From NCBI GenBank assembly GCA_013178375.1, contig JABLXQ010000013.1:62001-126000 (forward strand): a DNA stretch of 64,000 bases, written 5' to 3'. This stretch comes from Gammaproteobacteria bacterium. Its GTDB lineage: Bacteria > Pseudomonadota > Gammaproteobacteria > Pseudomonadales > Ketobacteraceae. Positions within the stretch are counted from its first letter, which is position 1. Each line of letters opens with the position of its first letter. A model generated the notes under the pieces. That model was not told the origin of the DNA. It was given only the letters and a program-made list of their open reading frames with translations, and ran no database searches. Position numbers and translations under genes: made by a program. Positions 35,974 to 44,894 of the stretch are shown here, piece after piece.

Positions 35974-36552
35974 ATGAATGACCAAAAAGGAAGTGTATTG
36001 CTGGTCAGTCTTATCATGCTGCTGGTATTGACCGTCATCGGGATTGCATCGGTAGGTGGAATATCCAGTGTGGAAAAGATGGCGCAGAGCCATAAGGACT
36101 ATGACGCAGCATTTGAAATGGCGGAGGCTGCCCTGGTTGAAGGAGAGCGCTGGCTGGATGCCTATGATGGCAGCTGGAAGCAGGCGCACGTTCAAACCTC
36201 GTGCACTGGCAGTTACTGCTGGAAGTCAACGTGCGATAACGGCCTTTGTTTCAAGGGGAGCTACCCCATAGGCGCCAGTACACTGTGCGAGGTCGATTCG
36301 TCAGGCGCTCCAGTGTGGGAAAGCAAATCGACCTGGACAACCAAGGCAAAAACATACTCTGTCTCTGTTCCGGCAATGGAGGCGCCACGTTACCTGATCG
36401 AGTTTCTCTGCTTCGCGCCCCGTGATCCAAAGAGCTATACCGTTCCGCCAGACTACACCAGCTGGGTAAGAATCTATCGGATTACGGCGATGGGTTATGG
36501 TGTAAGTCCGGACACGCGAGTAATGCTGCAATCAACATACAGGGTTGATTGA
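35974..36552 (+). CDS. pilX: minor pilin PilX
   Basis: A 192-residue PilX-type prepilin: NDQKGSVLLVSLIMLLVLTVIGIASVGGISSVEKMA. As usual for PilX, the position-5 Glu is not in the standard FTLxE form. AMEMAEAAL-type sequence (FEMAEAALVEGERWLD) follows. GAGGAG lies seven bases before the ATG. Works with PilV, PilW and FimT to connect PilY1 to the pilus tip. Confidence 0.9.
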   Translation: MNDQKGSVLLVSLIMLLVLTVIGIASVGGISSVEKMAQSHKDYDAAFEMAEAALVEGERWLDAYDGSWKQAHVQTSCTGSYCWKSTCDNGLCFKGSYPIGASTLCEVDSSGAPVWESKSTWTTKAKTYSVSVPAMEAPRYLIEFLCFAPRDPKSYTVPPDYTSWVRIYRITAMGYGVSPDTRVMLQSTYRVD

Positions 36553-36567
36553 TAACCTGGAGGTTTT

Positions 36568-36936
36568 ATGAAGGCTGTATCTGCTGGTTCAATGAAAATG
36601 ATCATTGGTTTATCGGTGAGCTTGCTTTGCTCCGTGCCAGGAATTTCGTTCTCTGCTGTTGATGAAATACACGGTGGACCTTATGACTCCTTCGGCACCA
36701 ACGCTCCAGGTAATGGCGATGCGGTTTCCAAAGGTTCGGAAACGCGAAACGAGATGCTGCTGCGACAGCGAATGGATAGCCGAACACTCGATACGGAGCA
36801 AGGAATTGTGTTGATTCCTGCCGGTGTGGAGATAGTGGATAGAAGGCCGGTAGATGCGTGGTATGAGAAAAAGGATGCGAAGGTCACGTTCGTCTTTGCG
36901 AAAGACAAGATGATTCGGGTCGAGATTCGTAACTGA
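36568..36936 (+). CDS. hypothetical secreted protein between pilX and pilY1
   Basis: A 122-residue protein with a likely Sec signal peptide (MKMIIGLSVSLLCSVPGISFSA). The mature part is polar: GTNAPGNGDAVSKGSETRNEMLLRQRMDSRTLDTEQGIVLIP, then a short strand-rich end. CTGGAGG precedes the ATG. No family recognised. Its place between pilX and pilY1 suggests a periplasmic helper of PilY1 in this locus; it is not obviously PilY2, which usually follows pilY1. Confidence 0.65.
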   Translation: MKAVSAGSMKMIIGLSVSLLCSVPGISFSAVDEIHGGPYDSFGTNAPGNGDAVSKGSETRNEMLLRQRMDSRTLDTEQGIVLIPAGVEIVDRRPVDAWYEKKDAKVTFVFAKDKMIRVEIRN

Positions 36937-36971
36937 GAGTCGCGCTGGCGTAGTCAGGTGTGGGTGAATAT

Positions 36972-39900
36972 ATGAAAGAGCAAAATTCAATTTTCAGGCA
37001 GCGTTTTGGATACTCGGTTCTGGCGTGCTTGATGAGCGTCGTTTTCGCAGGAAACGTCAATGCTGACGGTCGCGCGTCTGACTATGACGCACTGCCACCA
37101 CTAATCAGTACGGCGGGTGCGAACGATGTGCCCAACGTGCTGATGATCCTGGATACCTCAGGAAGCATGAACGAGAACGAAGCGGGAACCTATGTCGGGA
37201 GTAACTCGAAATTCAGCAAAACCGTCATATCGCGCCAGGCTATCGCAAGGATTCTCACCAAGTTCGGTAGTATTGCAAAAATGGGTTTGATGGCCTTCGA
37301 GCCAGCTCCTTCCAATGCATATGAACGGATTAACAGCTCTATCGACGCGCAGGATAATGAGTGGTCGGGGCAGAACTTGTGGAGTGGATCACTCTACAAT
37401 ATCAATCTTGGCTATCTGTACATTCCTATTGGCAGTGTTGATCCGACCGCTACCGATACAGCCACTATCAATCGCATTGCCGATTTCAAGGCCAGATTGG
37501 GTATCGATGTTGTGGATCCAACCTTGCCGGCACCTCTGACCGGTTACTACAACCTGTTTCGTTTCAGCAACTCCACTTATCTGACCAGTACAGACTGGAC
37601 CAATAAAAGGCTGGTGAGTGAAGGCGGTACACCGCTGGAAGGCAGTCTTGATTCTGCGCTCAAATATAAAAATGGTACATTGCCGACGTCCCTGATTGCG
37701 TCCGGAACCAGCGCCGCCTGGCCCACTGGCAATGTCTGTTCAAACCGTGACTATACGATCCTGATCACCGACGGTTTACCGACGGTAAATATGGACGGAA
37801 CCCTGACCTGGGTTTCGAGTGGCGGTGGATATTATGACTACACTGCAGGCGCCGCGAAGGTCGCCACCAAAGCAGAAAGTCTGCTCAATGCGGGCGTCAG
37901 AACCTATGTCGTTGGGTTTGCGTTGCCAGCCGGATCGGATCCGAACCTGTTGAACAGTGTTGCTGCCAAGGGTGGTACCGATAAGGCGTATTATGCGTCG
38001 ACACCGGACCAGTTGCTGCAAGCGCTGGAAGGGATTTTTGTCGATATCGTCAACCGCACTTCGTCCGGTACCGGCGCGGCGGTCGTTGCCAATCGCGGTA
38101 ATGGATTGTCGGCCGACTTCCAGGCGCTGTACACACCCGAGAAAACCGATGGCACCAACGTTGTCAAATGGGTGGGAACCCTGCAAGGATTCTTCATAGA
38201 TGAGAACCGCAAGTTGCGGGAAGATACGGATGGCGATGGTTTGCTGGACGGCTATGATGTGGACCGTCAACTTGAATTTGTTTATGACTCGGTTCAGGGT
38301 AAGACCGTCGTGAAGCGAAAACTGAGTTCAAGCGCGACCAATCCCGATTCCATTACTTCCACGATCACTTCCGATGTTGAGGGCATCAAAGCGCTCTGGA
38401 GCGCCCGGGATGCGCTCGGTGATCTGACCAATGTCCTGACTCAGCGTAACTACACTGCCAGCGCGGGCACAGGCCGCCATATACTGACCAGTGTCGATGG
38501 CGAAACTCTTTTGAACTTCAATCCCATTACCCCTACGGATCTCTCTTCGCTGGATTCTGATGAGGCAACCTTGCGTGCGCAGATATCCTCGCTCAACACC
38601 CAGATTGCCAATGCCGAAGTTTCTCTTGCAACGGCCTTGGCTAATCTTGGAACCCACGTCAATGGCGATGTGACGGATTCTATTAACGATGCGTCCCAAG
38701 AAGCTGCTGACGTCAAGCCGACGGCAGATGGCAATGTCACCACTGCTACCGGAAATCTGGCAACGGCAGAAGCGCAAGAGGCATCGATGGAGACTGCGCT
38801 GCTGGCTGCCCAGGCGGCGGCTGCTACCGCCACAAGCAACCTCGCGGCGGCACAAACAGTAGTCAACACCGCCACCGCCGCCCGGGACTCAGCGCAAACA
38901 GCGGCAACCACTGCGGCCAATGACGTGACAGCAGCACAAACCGTGCTTACCGCGGCTACCACTACCCGTGACAACGCCCAAACAGCGGCAACCAACGCTG
39001 CCACTGCGGTCTCGGATGCAGAAACCGCGCTTGCCACTGCTACCACCACCCGTGACAACGCGCAAACTGCGGTCACTACAGCCACCACCGCGCGTGATAC
39101 GGCGCAGACAACGGTTAACACCGCACAGGCAAGCGTTAATACTGCGCAAACAACATTTAATACCGCGAACACCAATGAAATAGCGGCGCATGCGGCCTAT
39201 GACGATGCTGTTGCTAACCGTCCGCCCATGCATCCGGATATTCAGGCTGCCCTGGACGCCTGGAATGCAGCAATATTGGTACGCGATGCCGCAGCAACCG
39301 ACCTGAGCAACAAGCAAGCCACACTGGTTGCGGCGCAATCGGATCTGACTGCCAAGCAGACTACACTTAACACGGCCAATAGCGCTCTGACCACTGCCCA
39401 AACCGCCTTCAATACTGCCAGTAGCGACTTGTCTACACAGCAGGGGATAGCGGCAACGGCACAAGATACATTGACTGCGGCACAAACGGCATTCAATGCT
39501 GCACAGACTGATCTCACTGCGAAGCAGGGCGTCAAGACTGCTGCGGATTCCGCTCTGGTGAGTGCACAGACAACCTTGACCAATGCCCAGACGGCTTACG
39601 CTACTCGCCAGGGTGAACTGACCACTGCCAATACCAATCTGGCAACCGCGCAGGCGAATTACAATACAGCCGCTGCCAACCTGCTGACCGCCCAGGGCAA
39701 TCTCACCCACGCAGAAAATGTGCAGGACTCGGTTGGTGCCGCTGCAGATTGGGTTACAGCTGCGCAGACAGTGTTGACAAGCCTGCAGGCTGCCCTGACC
39801 AGTGCAAGTCAGATTGACAGTATGGACGCTGATGCACGGGCAACACTGCTGTCGCAGATTGCAACGCTGTATTCGCAGATGCAGGGCTTGATGACATCCC

Positions 39901-41975
39901 AGCCTGCGCTGACATCTGATCCGTTGCTTGCCGATCTCGCCGCTGACATTGCCGATATGGCTGCGCAGCTGACTACGATGGTCAATCTGTTCAATGATGC
40001 TGATGCGCCGATCGACACGATCGCAGAAATGACAGCCAATCTTGACGCGCTGATGACAGATCGTACCAACAAACAGAATGCGCTGGTGAACACCCGCAGC
40101 CAGATCGATTCGATCGCTTACGTCAAGTATATGGATGACGGCATCACTGGAGAATCCGGCGATGTTGATCTCACCTATACCGAACGTAACGACATCGTAA
40201 AATGGATTCGCGGCGAAGAAGTATCCACATTGCGTAATCGTACAATCAACTACGATGGCAATGCGGGAACTGAAGTGTGGCGTCTGGCTGACATCGTGCA
40301 TTCCACTCCTGCAGTGGTGGGGCGTCCTTCCGGTGTGTACTACAGCGCTTATGGTGATCTTACCTACAAGAACTACATGACCGAAAAATTCAATCGTCGG
40401 CAAGTGGTTTATGCTGGCACCAACGACGGTATGCTGCACGCCTTCAACAGTGGATTCTGGGATGACGCCAACAAAGGTTATGTAACCGCATTGCCGGGTG
40501 ACTCCACATCGGTACAACATCCGCTGGGCGCCGAGTTGTGGGCCTATGTTCCCAAGGCTGCGCTGCCACACCTGCAATTTGTTGCAAACCAGGGGTACAG
40601 CCATATGTTCCTGGTTGACGGTTCTCCGCAGACTTTCGACGTCAACATTTTTGCGGACGACGCTGACCATCCCGATGGCTGGGGCACCATACTGGTTGTC
40701 AATATGCGGCTCGGCGGTGGACCTTTCACTGTCCGCGTTGACGAAGATGGAAACGGTACGCCTGAAGATGTTGTTATCCGTCCGAGCACAATGATTTTTG
40801 ATGTTACCAACCCGGAGGCTGCGCCTACGTTGATCGCAGAGCTCACGCATCCCAACATGGGCTTCACATTCGGCAAGCCAGCATTGGTCAAGCGTCGGAT
40901 AGCGTCGGCTTCCGGTTCCTGGAGCAATCCGGTCGAGAACCGCTGGCTGCTGGTATTTGGATCCGGTCCAACCAATCTGGATACAGCAACCAGTAACCAG
41001 AACGGCCGCCTGTTTGTGTACGATCTGAGTGAGCGTGCCTGGGCAGACGATCTGGCCAACAATCCGATTGAAACAACGACTGAAAGCAATGCCTTCTTCG
41101 GTGATGCCGTGTCGGAGGACTGGGATCGTGACTTTATTGACGACATTGTGTATTTCGGTCTGAATACCGGTAGTGCAGCTACCCCTGATGGACGGATGTC
41201 GCGCTTGCAACTGCGTAGCGACAGCTCTTCCTCCAGTTGGATTGCAGGGGCTACGATTGGTACGCTGGTCAATGTTGACCAGACCATTATCGGCAGCCCC
41301 TCAACGAAGTCTGACGTTTATGGCCGGCGCTGGGTTTACTTTGGCACAGGTCGTCTGATGGTGCCGGGCGACAACACCAGTACACAGCAGCAGCATTTGT
41401 ATGGTGTGATGGAACCGATTGATTCTTCCCTTGAGCTGTCCTTTGGTTCTGTAACCGCCGGAAGTTTGTTGGATGTTTCGAATATCGAGGTTTATCTCAA
41501 TGGAAAAGTCTCGAATGGGCCGACCGGTGTGGACAATTTTGCGAAGCTGGTTACCTATATTCATGACAACAACAACGGCTGGAAGCGTAAGCTGCGGACA
41601 CCTGCCACCTCGCCCAGTGGTCGCAGTGATACCCGTCCCGCTGATTACCTGGAATCTGTATTCTTCGCGGAATATGTTCCCAGCAGTGATCAGTGCAAGC
41701 CCGAAGGCAAGCCATACCTGTATGATCTTAATTACATGACAGGTACTGCGTACGCACAGAACTATCTGGCGTCGGTTACCGAATCGAGTGGAGAAGTCCG
41801 GCTTGTGTCCAACATCGATCTGGGCCGCGGCAAGATGGGTGATGTGACGCTGTTGCCGAGCGGTGACCTGGTATTCCATGATTCGACTGGCAGGGTATCG
41901 ATCGTGAGCCCCGTCAAGGGCACAACGTCACTGCGTCGCCAGAGCTGGCGCCAGATCTTCGATTTTGGTTTCTGA
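36972..41975 (+). CDS. pilY1: giant PilY1-type pilus tip adhesin with coiled-coil insertion
   Basis: A 1,667-residue secreted protein, about 500 residues longer than common PilY1. After a signal peptide, a von Willebrand A domain (about residues 40-370) has MIDAS motif DTSGSM. Residues about 520-1046 are an Ala/Thr/Gln/Asn-rich helical stretch with recurring AQTA and TTRDNAQTA words, a likely long coiled coil. The C-terminal beta-propeller (about 1090-1560) starts near VVYAGTNDGMLHAFNSG and holds the calcium-site-like DEDGNGTPEDV. PilY1 controls pilus extension and surface sensing. ATG at 36972 preferred over GTG 36960. Confidence 0.93.
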   Translation: MKEQNSIFRQRFGYSVLACLMSVVFAGNVNADGRASDYDALPPLISTAGANDVPNVLMILDTSGSMNENEAGTYVGSNSKFSKTVISRQAIARILTKFGSIAKMGLMAFEPAPSNAYERINSSIDAQDNEWSGQNLWSGSLYNINLGYLYIPIGSVDPTATDTATINRIADFKARLGIDVVDPTLPAPLTGYYNLFRFSNSTYLTSTDWTNKRLVSEGGTPLEGSLDSALKYKNGTLPTSLIASGTSAAWPTGNVCSNRDYTILITDGLPTVNMDGTLTWVSSGGGYYDYTAGAAKVATKAESLLNAGVRTYVVGFALPAGSDPNLLNSVAAKGGTDKAYYASTPDQLLQALEGIFVDIVNRTSSGTGAAVVANRGNGLSADFQALYTPEKTDGTNVVKWVGTLQGFFIDENRKLREDTDGDGLLDGYDVDRQLEFVYDSVQGKTVVKRKLSSSATNPDSITSTITSDVEGIKALWSARDALGDLTNVLTQRNYTASAGTGRHILTSVDGETLLNFNPITPTDLSSLDSDEATLRAQISSLNTQIANAEVSLATALANLGTHVNGDVTDSINDASQEAADVKPTADGNVTTATGNLATAEAQEASMETALLAAQAAAATATSNLAAAQTVVNTATAARDSAQTAATTAANDVTAAQTVLTAATTTRDNAQTAATNAATAVSDAETALATATTTRDNAQTAVTTATTARDTAQTTVNTAQASVNTAQTTFNTANTNEIAAHAAYDDAVANRPPMHPDIQAALDAWNAAILVRDAAATDLSNKQATLVAAQSDLTAKQTTLNTANSALTTAQTAFNTASSDLSTQQGIAATAQDTLTAAQTAFNAAQTDLTAKQGVKTAADSALVSAQTTLTNAQTAYATRQGELTTANTNLATAQANYNTAAANLLTAQGNLTHAENVQDSVGAAADWVTAAQTVLTSLQAALTSASQIDSMDADARATLLSQIATLYSQMQGLMTSQPALTSDPLLADLAADIADMAAQLTTMVNLFNDADAPIDTIAEMTANLDALMTDRTNKQNALVNTRSQIDSIAYVKYMDDGITGESGDVDLTYTERNDIVKWIRGEEVSTLRNRTINYDGNAGTEVWRLADIVHSTPAVVGRPSGVYYSAYGDLTYKNYMTEKFNRRQVVYAGTNDGMLHAFNSGFWDDANKGYVTALPGDSTSVQHPLGAELWAYVPKAALPHLQFVANQGYSHMFLVDGSPQTFDVNIFADDADHPDGWGTILVVNMRLGGGPFTVRVDEDGNGTPEDVVIRPSTMIFDVTNPEAAPTLIAELTHPNMGFTFGKPALVKRRIASASGSWSNPVENRWLLVFGSGPTNLDTATSNQNGRLFVYDLSERAWADDLANNPIETTTESNAFFGDAVSEDWDRDFIDDIVYFGLNTGSAATPDGRMSRLQLRSDSSSSSWIAGATIGTLVNVDQTIIGSPSTKSDVYGRRWVYFGTGRLMVPGDNTSTQQQHLYGVMEPIDSSLELSFGSVTAGSLLDVSNIEVYLNGKVSNGPTGVDNFAKLVTYIHDNNNGWKRKLRTPATSPSGRSDTRPADYLESVFFAEYVPSSDQCKPEGKPYLYDLNYMTGTAYAQNYLASVTESSGEVRLVSNIDLGRGKMGDVTLLPSGDLVFHDSTGRVSIVSPVKGTTSLRRQSWRQIFDFGF
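38530..40110 (+). repeat. low-complexity coiled-coil-coding region in pilY1
   Basis: About 1.6 kb coding an Ala/Thr/Gln/Asn-rich helix with degenerate heptad-like repeats. Short DNA words such as CCCGTGACAACGC recur (38969 and 39050 regions). The repeats are imperfect, and the reading frame stays open throughout. Confidence 0.75.
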
Positions 41976-41991
41976 TTAGATGAGGTGTTAA

Positions 41992-42417
41992 ATGAAACCT
42001 GTTAGAGGATTTACCCTGATAGAACTGATGATAGTGGTAGCAATCGTCGCGATTATCGCGGCGATTGCCTATCCCAACTACCAGAAATCCGTTACCAAAT
42101 CGCGGCGTGCGGATGCACGTGTGGCGTTGCAGGAAGCTGCGGCGCGGCAGGAGAGGATTTATGCGGAGACCAACACCTATTCCAACACGATCAGCAAGTT
42201 GGTCACCAACGCAGACGGAGCCAGTTCGCCTGAGGGATACTACACAATTACAGCTACCCTGAGCTGCAGTCGTACGGTCGGCGGAACCAGTTACAGTTCC
42301 TGCTTTGATCTGACCGCAACGGCGAAGGGTTTACAGGCCAACGATACAGAATGTGCCACGCTGACTCTGTCCCATACCGGCAAAAAGGGCTCGACCGGGG
42401 GAGGTATCTGCTGGTAA
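41992..42417 (+). CDS. pilE: minor pilin PilE
   Basis: A 141-residue type IV pilin. MKPVRGFTLIELMIVVAIVAIIAAIAYPNYQ gives a 6-residue leader, cleavage before Phe, and Glu5. The C-terminal part has a Cys pair (CSRT...C) forming the D-loop disulphide. Follows pilY1 by 16 bp and closes the first set. Adjacent terminator overlaps the 5' side of the next gene. Confidence 0.93.
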   Translation: MKPVRGFTLIELMIVVAIVAIIAAIAYPNYQKSVTKSRRADARVALQEAAARQERIYAETNTYSNTISKLVTNADGASSPEGYYTITATLSCSRTVGGTSYSSCFDLTATAKGLQANDTECATLTLSHTGKKGSTGGGICW

Positions 42418-42437
42418 TTGCCCTGCTCAAATTGTAT

Positions 42438-42465
42438 AAAAGCCCGCTCATGGCGGGCTTTTTTT
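42438..42465 (+). terminator. rho-independent terminator after pilE
   Basis: GCCCGC and GCGGGC pair around TCATG, flanked by A and T runs. It separates the first pilin set from the second. Confidence 0.9.
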
Positions 42466-42477
42466 ATGGGGACGAGT

Positions 42478-42867
42478 GTGAAAACCAAAGGATTTACCCT
42501 GATCGAACTGATGATCACAGTCATGATCATCGCCATTCTGGCCGCAATTGCCTACCCGGCCTACACCTCACAGGTACGCAAAGGCGCCCGCAAAGAAGCT
42601 GTCGGTGTGGTACTGGAAGTGGCAGGGCGGTTGGAGCGGATCCGCTCGCAGTTGTTCGCCTATCCGACCGAAGCCGCCGCCCAGGCAGCTGTCGCTCAGT
42701 CCACCCGGCGCTATACAGTGGCCGTTACCAGTGCCACAGCAACCACCTTCACCATTACCGCAACCCCATCCGGAGACCAGGCAAATGATGCCTGCGGCAC
42801 CTTCACCTACACCAACACAGGTATGTGGGCATTCGCTAACAGCCTGACCGAGGACGATTGCATATAG
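42478..42867 (+). CDS. pilE: second PilE-like minor pilin
   Basis: A 129-residue prepilin, VKTKGFTLIELMITVMIIAILAAIAYPAY, with GTG start at 42478. An ATG at 42466 is in frame but abuts the terminator T run; GGGGACGAG just before the GTG and the 5-residue leader favour 42478. C-terminal disulphide pair CGTF...C is present. Related to the preceding pilE, probably a local duplication that has diverged. Confidence 0.88.
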   Translation: MKTKGFTLIELMITVMIIAILAAIAYPAYTSQVRKGARKEAVGVVLEVAGRLERIRSQLFAYPTEAAAQAAVAQSTRRYTVAVTSATATTFTITATPSGDQANDACGTFTYTNTGMWAFANSLTEDDCI

Positions 42868-43012
42868 AACAATAACTCGCCAGCGCCAGACGACCGACCC
42901 CTAAAACGCGACCGCTCGTCGCTGCGTGACTGCGGTCACATATTGCCTCAGGTTATATTTCGATCCGCTATATCAAACACTCATTTGCTTACTTTTTGAT
43001 CGGTCTATAAGC

Positions 43013-43537
43013 ATGAACGGAATCAGAGGCGCTCTCCCGCGGGGCATGTCGCTAATTGAGGTCTTGGTTGCTTTACTGGTGCTGGGCATTGGCGTCATGG
43101 GCTATGCAGCCCTGCAATTGAATGCAGTCAAGATTACGGAAGATACCTATTCGCGCAGTCAGGCCATGGCGATCGCCCAGGATCTGATCGAGCGGATGCG
43201 GGCCAACGTGAATAGCGACACAGTGTTGAGTCGTTACACCGCCTACAGCGAATCGACCGCACCGCCAGCGAAAAAAACCTGCTTCAGTTCCCCTCCGGAC
43301 AACTCCATCAAATTCTGCACTGCCGACGAGATGGCTGCTGCCGATATTTACCAATCCCGTCGTTATGCCCAGACCATGCTGTCGGGTGGAGCCATCGCGG
43401 TGGCGGATTGTGATGGTGTGACCTGTGTAACGGTGGCCTGGAATCAGACCACGCCAGCCAGTTGCAACCAGAGCAACGTTATCGCTGGTGAATGGGCTAC
43501 CAAAGCCAGTTGCGTCATCGTTGAATTCATCCCGTGA
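43013..43537 (+). CDS. pilV: minor pilin PilV (second set)
   Basis: A 174-residue prepilin: RGMSLIEVLVALLVLGIGVMGYAALQ, with GM at the cleavage site and Glu5, then DTYSRSQAMAIAQDLIERMR. The upstream 145 bp hold an AT-rich region with a TATA-like box that may start this second operon. Its sequence differs much from the first PilV, so the duplication is old or the set was acquired. Confidence 0.91.
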   Translation: MNGIRGALPRGMSLIEVLVALLVLGIGVMGYAALQLNAVKITEDTYSRSQAMAIAQDLIERMRANVNSDTVLSRYTAYSESTAPPAKKTCFSSPPDNSIKFCTADEMAAADIYQSRRYAQTMLSGGAIAVADCDGVTCVTVAWNQTTPASCNQSNVIAGEWATKASCVIVEFIP

Positions 43538-43548
43538 GGAGCCTTGCC

Positions 43549-44316
43549 ATGACTTTCCGTAACGGTTTTTCCATTGTCGAACTCATGGTGGCGCTGCTGC
43601 TGGGCAGCCTGATTGCCATTGCCGCTACCCAGCTGTTTCTGGTCAACCGCCAGACCAGCAATCTTCAGCAGGGTATCGCGTCGGTGCAGGATCAGGGTCG
43701 CTTCGCGATGGATTACATCAGTCGTGATCTGATGCAGGCCGGGCACGATCCGGCGGGCGCAGTGCAACCCTTCGTCTTCACTGGTGATGCCGAGGAAATC
43801 AGCAAGGACGACGACAAATATGATCTCATTGCGTTCCAGGTGCGCAATGGTTTTGACTGCCTGGGTAAAACCTCCTATTTCGGCCTGAAGATATATTCGG
43901 TGGTGGATAAGGGCCTGAGGTGCACGTATACCTCGTCCTCGCCCTCGGGTCGCCAGGTGTCCGGCACCATCATTGATGGCGTGGAGGCTTTTCAGGTCCA
44001 GTACGGCATTGATTACGACAAGTTTGGTGAAGCTGGCTATGGCCAGGCGGACGTTTATACGGACGCAACAGCTGCCAGCAGTTTGATTTCCGGTGCTTCG
44101 AAAAAACGTATTGTCAGCGCGCGCTTTGCCCTTTTGCTGTCCAGTACGGGGGTGGTATCCACCGATACCGCCGCGCTTCCGGCCAGCAGTATCGATGTGC
44201 TGGATAAAACGTATGAAGCCGGTACTGGCGACAGTAACGTTAAATTGCGTGATGGCCGTCTGTATCGGGTGTTTTCCACCACTGTCACGATCCGCAATCA
44301 GGTCGATCAGATATGA
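43549..44316 (+). CDS. pilW: minor pilin PilW (second set)
   Basis: A 255-residue prepilin: RNGFSIVELMVALLLGSLIAIAATQLFLVNRQT, followed by DQGRFAMDYISRDLMQAGHD. About 100 residues shorter than the first PilW. ATG at 43549 chosen; the GTG at 43534 overlaps pilV. GAGGAG lies about nine bases upstream. Confidence 0.91.
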   Translation: MTFRNGFSIVELMVALLLGSLIAIAATQLFLVNRQTSNLQQGIASVQDQGRFAMDYISRDLMQAGHDPAGAVQPFVFTGDAEEISKDDDKYDLIAFQVRNGFDCLGKTSYFGLKIYSVVDKGLRCTYTSSSPSGRQVSGTIIDGVEAFQVQYGIDYDKFGEAGYGQADVYTDATAASSLISGASKKRIVSARFALLLSSTGVVSTDTAALPASSIDVLDKTYEAGTGDSNVKLRDGRLYRVFSTTVTIRNQVDQI

Positions 44317-44344
44317 AGGGCGTCTGCATGAAAGGGAGTGTTGT

Positions 44345-44875
44345 ATGAAGGGTCATAAGGAACAGGGTGCCGCGCTTTTTATCGCTCTGATCATCTTGTT
44401 GCTGGTGTCGATGATGGGTGTTTCCGCCATGAAGGGCGGGCTGTTCCATGAGCGTATGGCATTTAATTCCCAGGCCGAGGAAATGACGTTCCAGGCGGCG
44501 GAGACGGCGATAGGTGGGGTGATTCAGGAGGCGCGCAAGTCCAGTGCTCTGTTGGGGCAGCTGGCAGGAACAAGTGCCGCCAAGACCCATTGCGTGACGA
44601 AGTCAGCCGGCATTGCTGAGGGGGCTTGTGGTGCCGGAACTCTGGATACCCGGGCTTCTGTCAAGGCAGAAGCGGAAAGCCGGTTTGACCGGCGCCGTCC
44701 TCTGGCAAACAGCGACGCTGGGGCATTGGCGGACTACCAGTTCCACACTATTGGCAAAGGCGAGTTTGTGTCGGCCGACATGCCGTTTGAAAATCGCAAT
44801 CGCCAGGAATGGCGCAAGATCGGTTTGGGTGGCGGGAACTTTGAAGTTGCGCCGGAAGCGCTAAGCGGCAATTGA
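44345..44875 (+). CDS. pilX: minor pilin PilX (second set)
   Basis: A 176-residue PilX-type prepilin: KEQGAALFIALIILLLVSMMGVSAMKGG, then QAEEMTFQAAETAIGG. Cleavage is expected after QG. The mature position-5 residue is Phe rather than Glu, as in many PilX. Its start follows pilW by 28 bp. Confidence 0.9.
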   Translation: MKGHKEQGAALFIALIILLLVSMMGVSAMKGGLFHERMAFNSQAEEMTFQAAETAIGGVIQEARKSSALLGQLAGTSAAKTHCVTKSAGIAEGACGAGTLDTRASVKAEAESRFDRRRPLANSDAGALADYQFHTIGKGEFVSADMPFENRNRQEWRKIGLGGGNFEVAPEALSGN

Positions 44876-44894
44876 ACACAGGAATAAGCAGAAA

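Noticed and set aside
36568-36936. Naming the small secreted protein pilY2
   Set aside because: PilY2 usually follows pilY1 and the sequence shows no resemblance I recognise.
38530-40110. Repeated short words suggesting a CRISPR array or tandem satellite DNA
   Set aside because: The repeats are degenerate, lie within one open frame of pilY1 and code a consistent Ala/Thr/Gln helix; there are no regular spacers.
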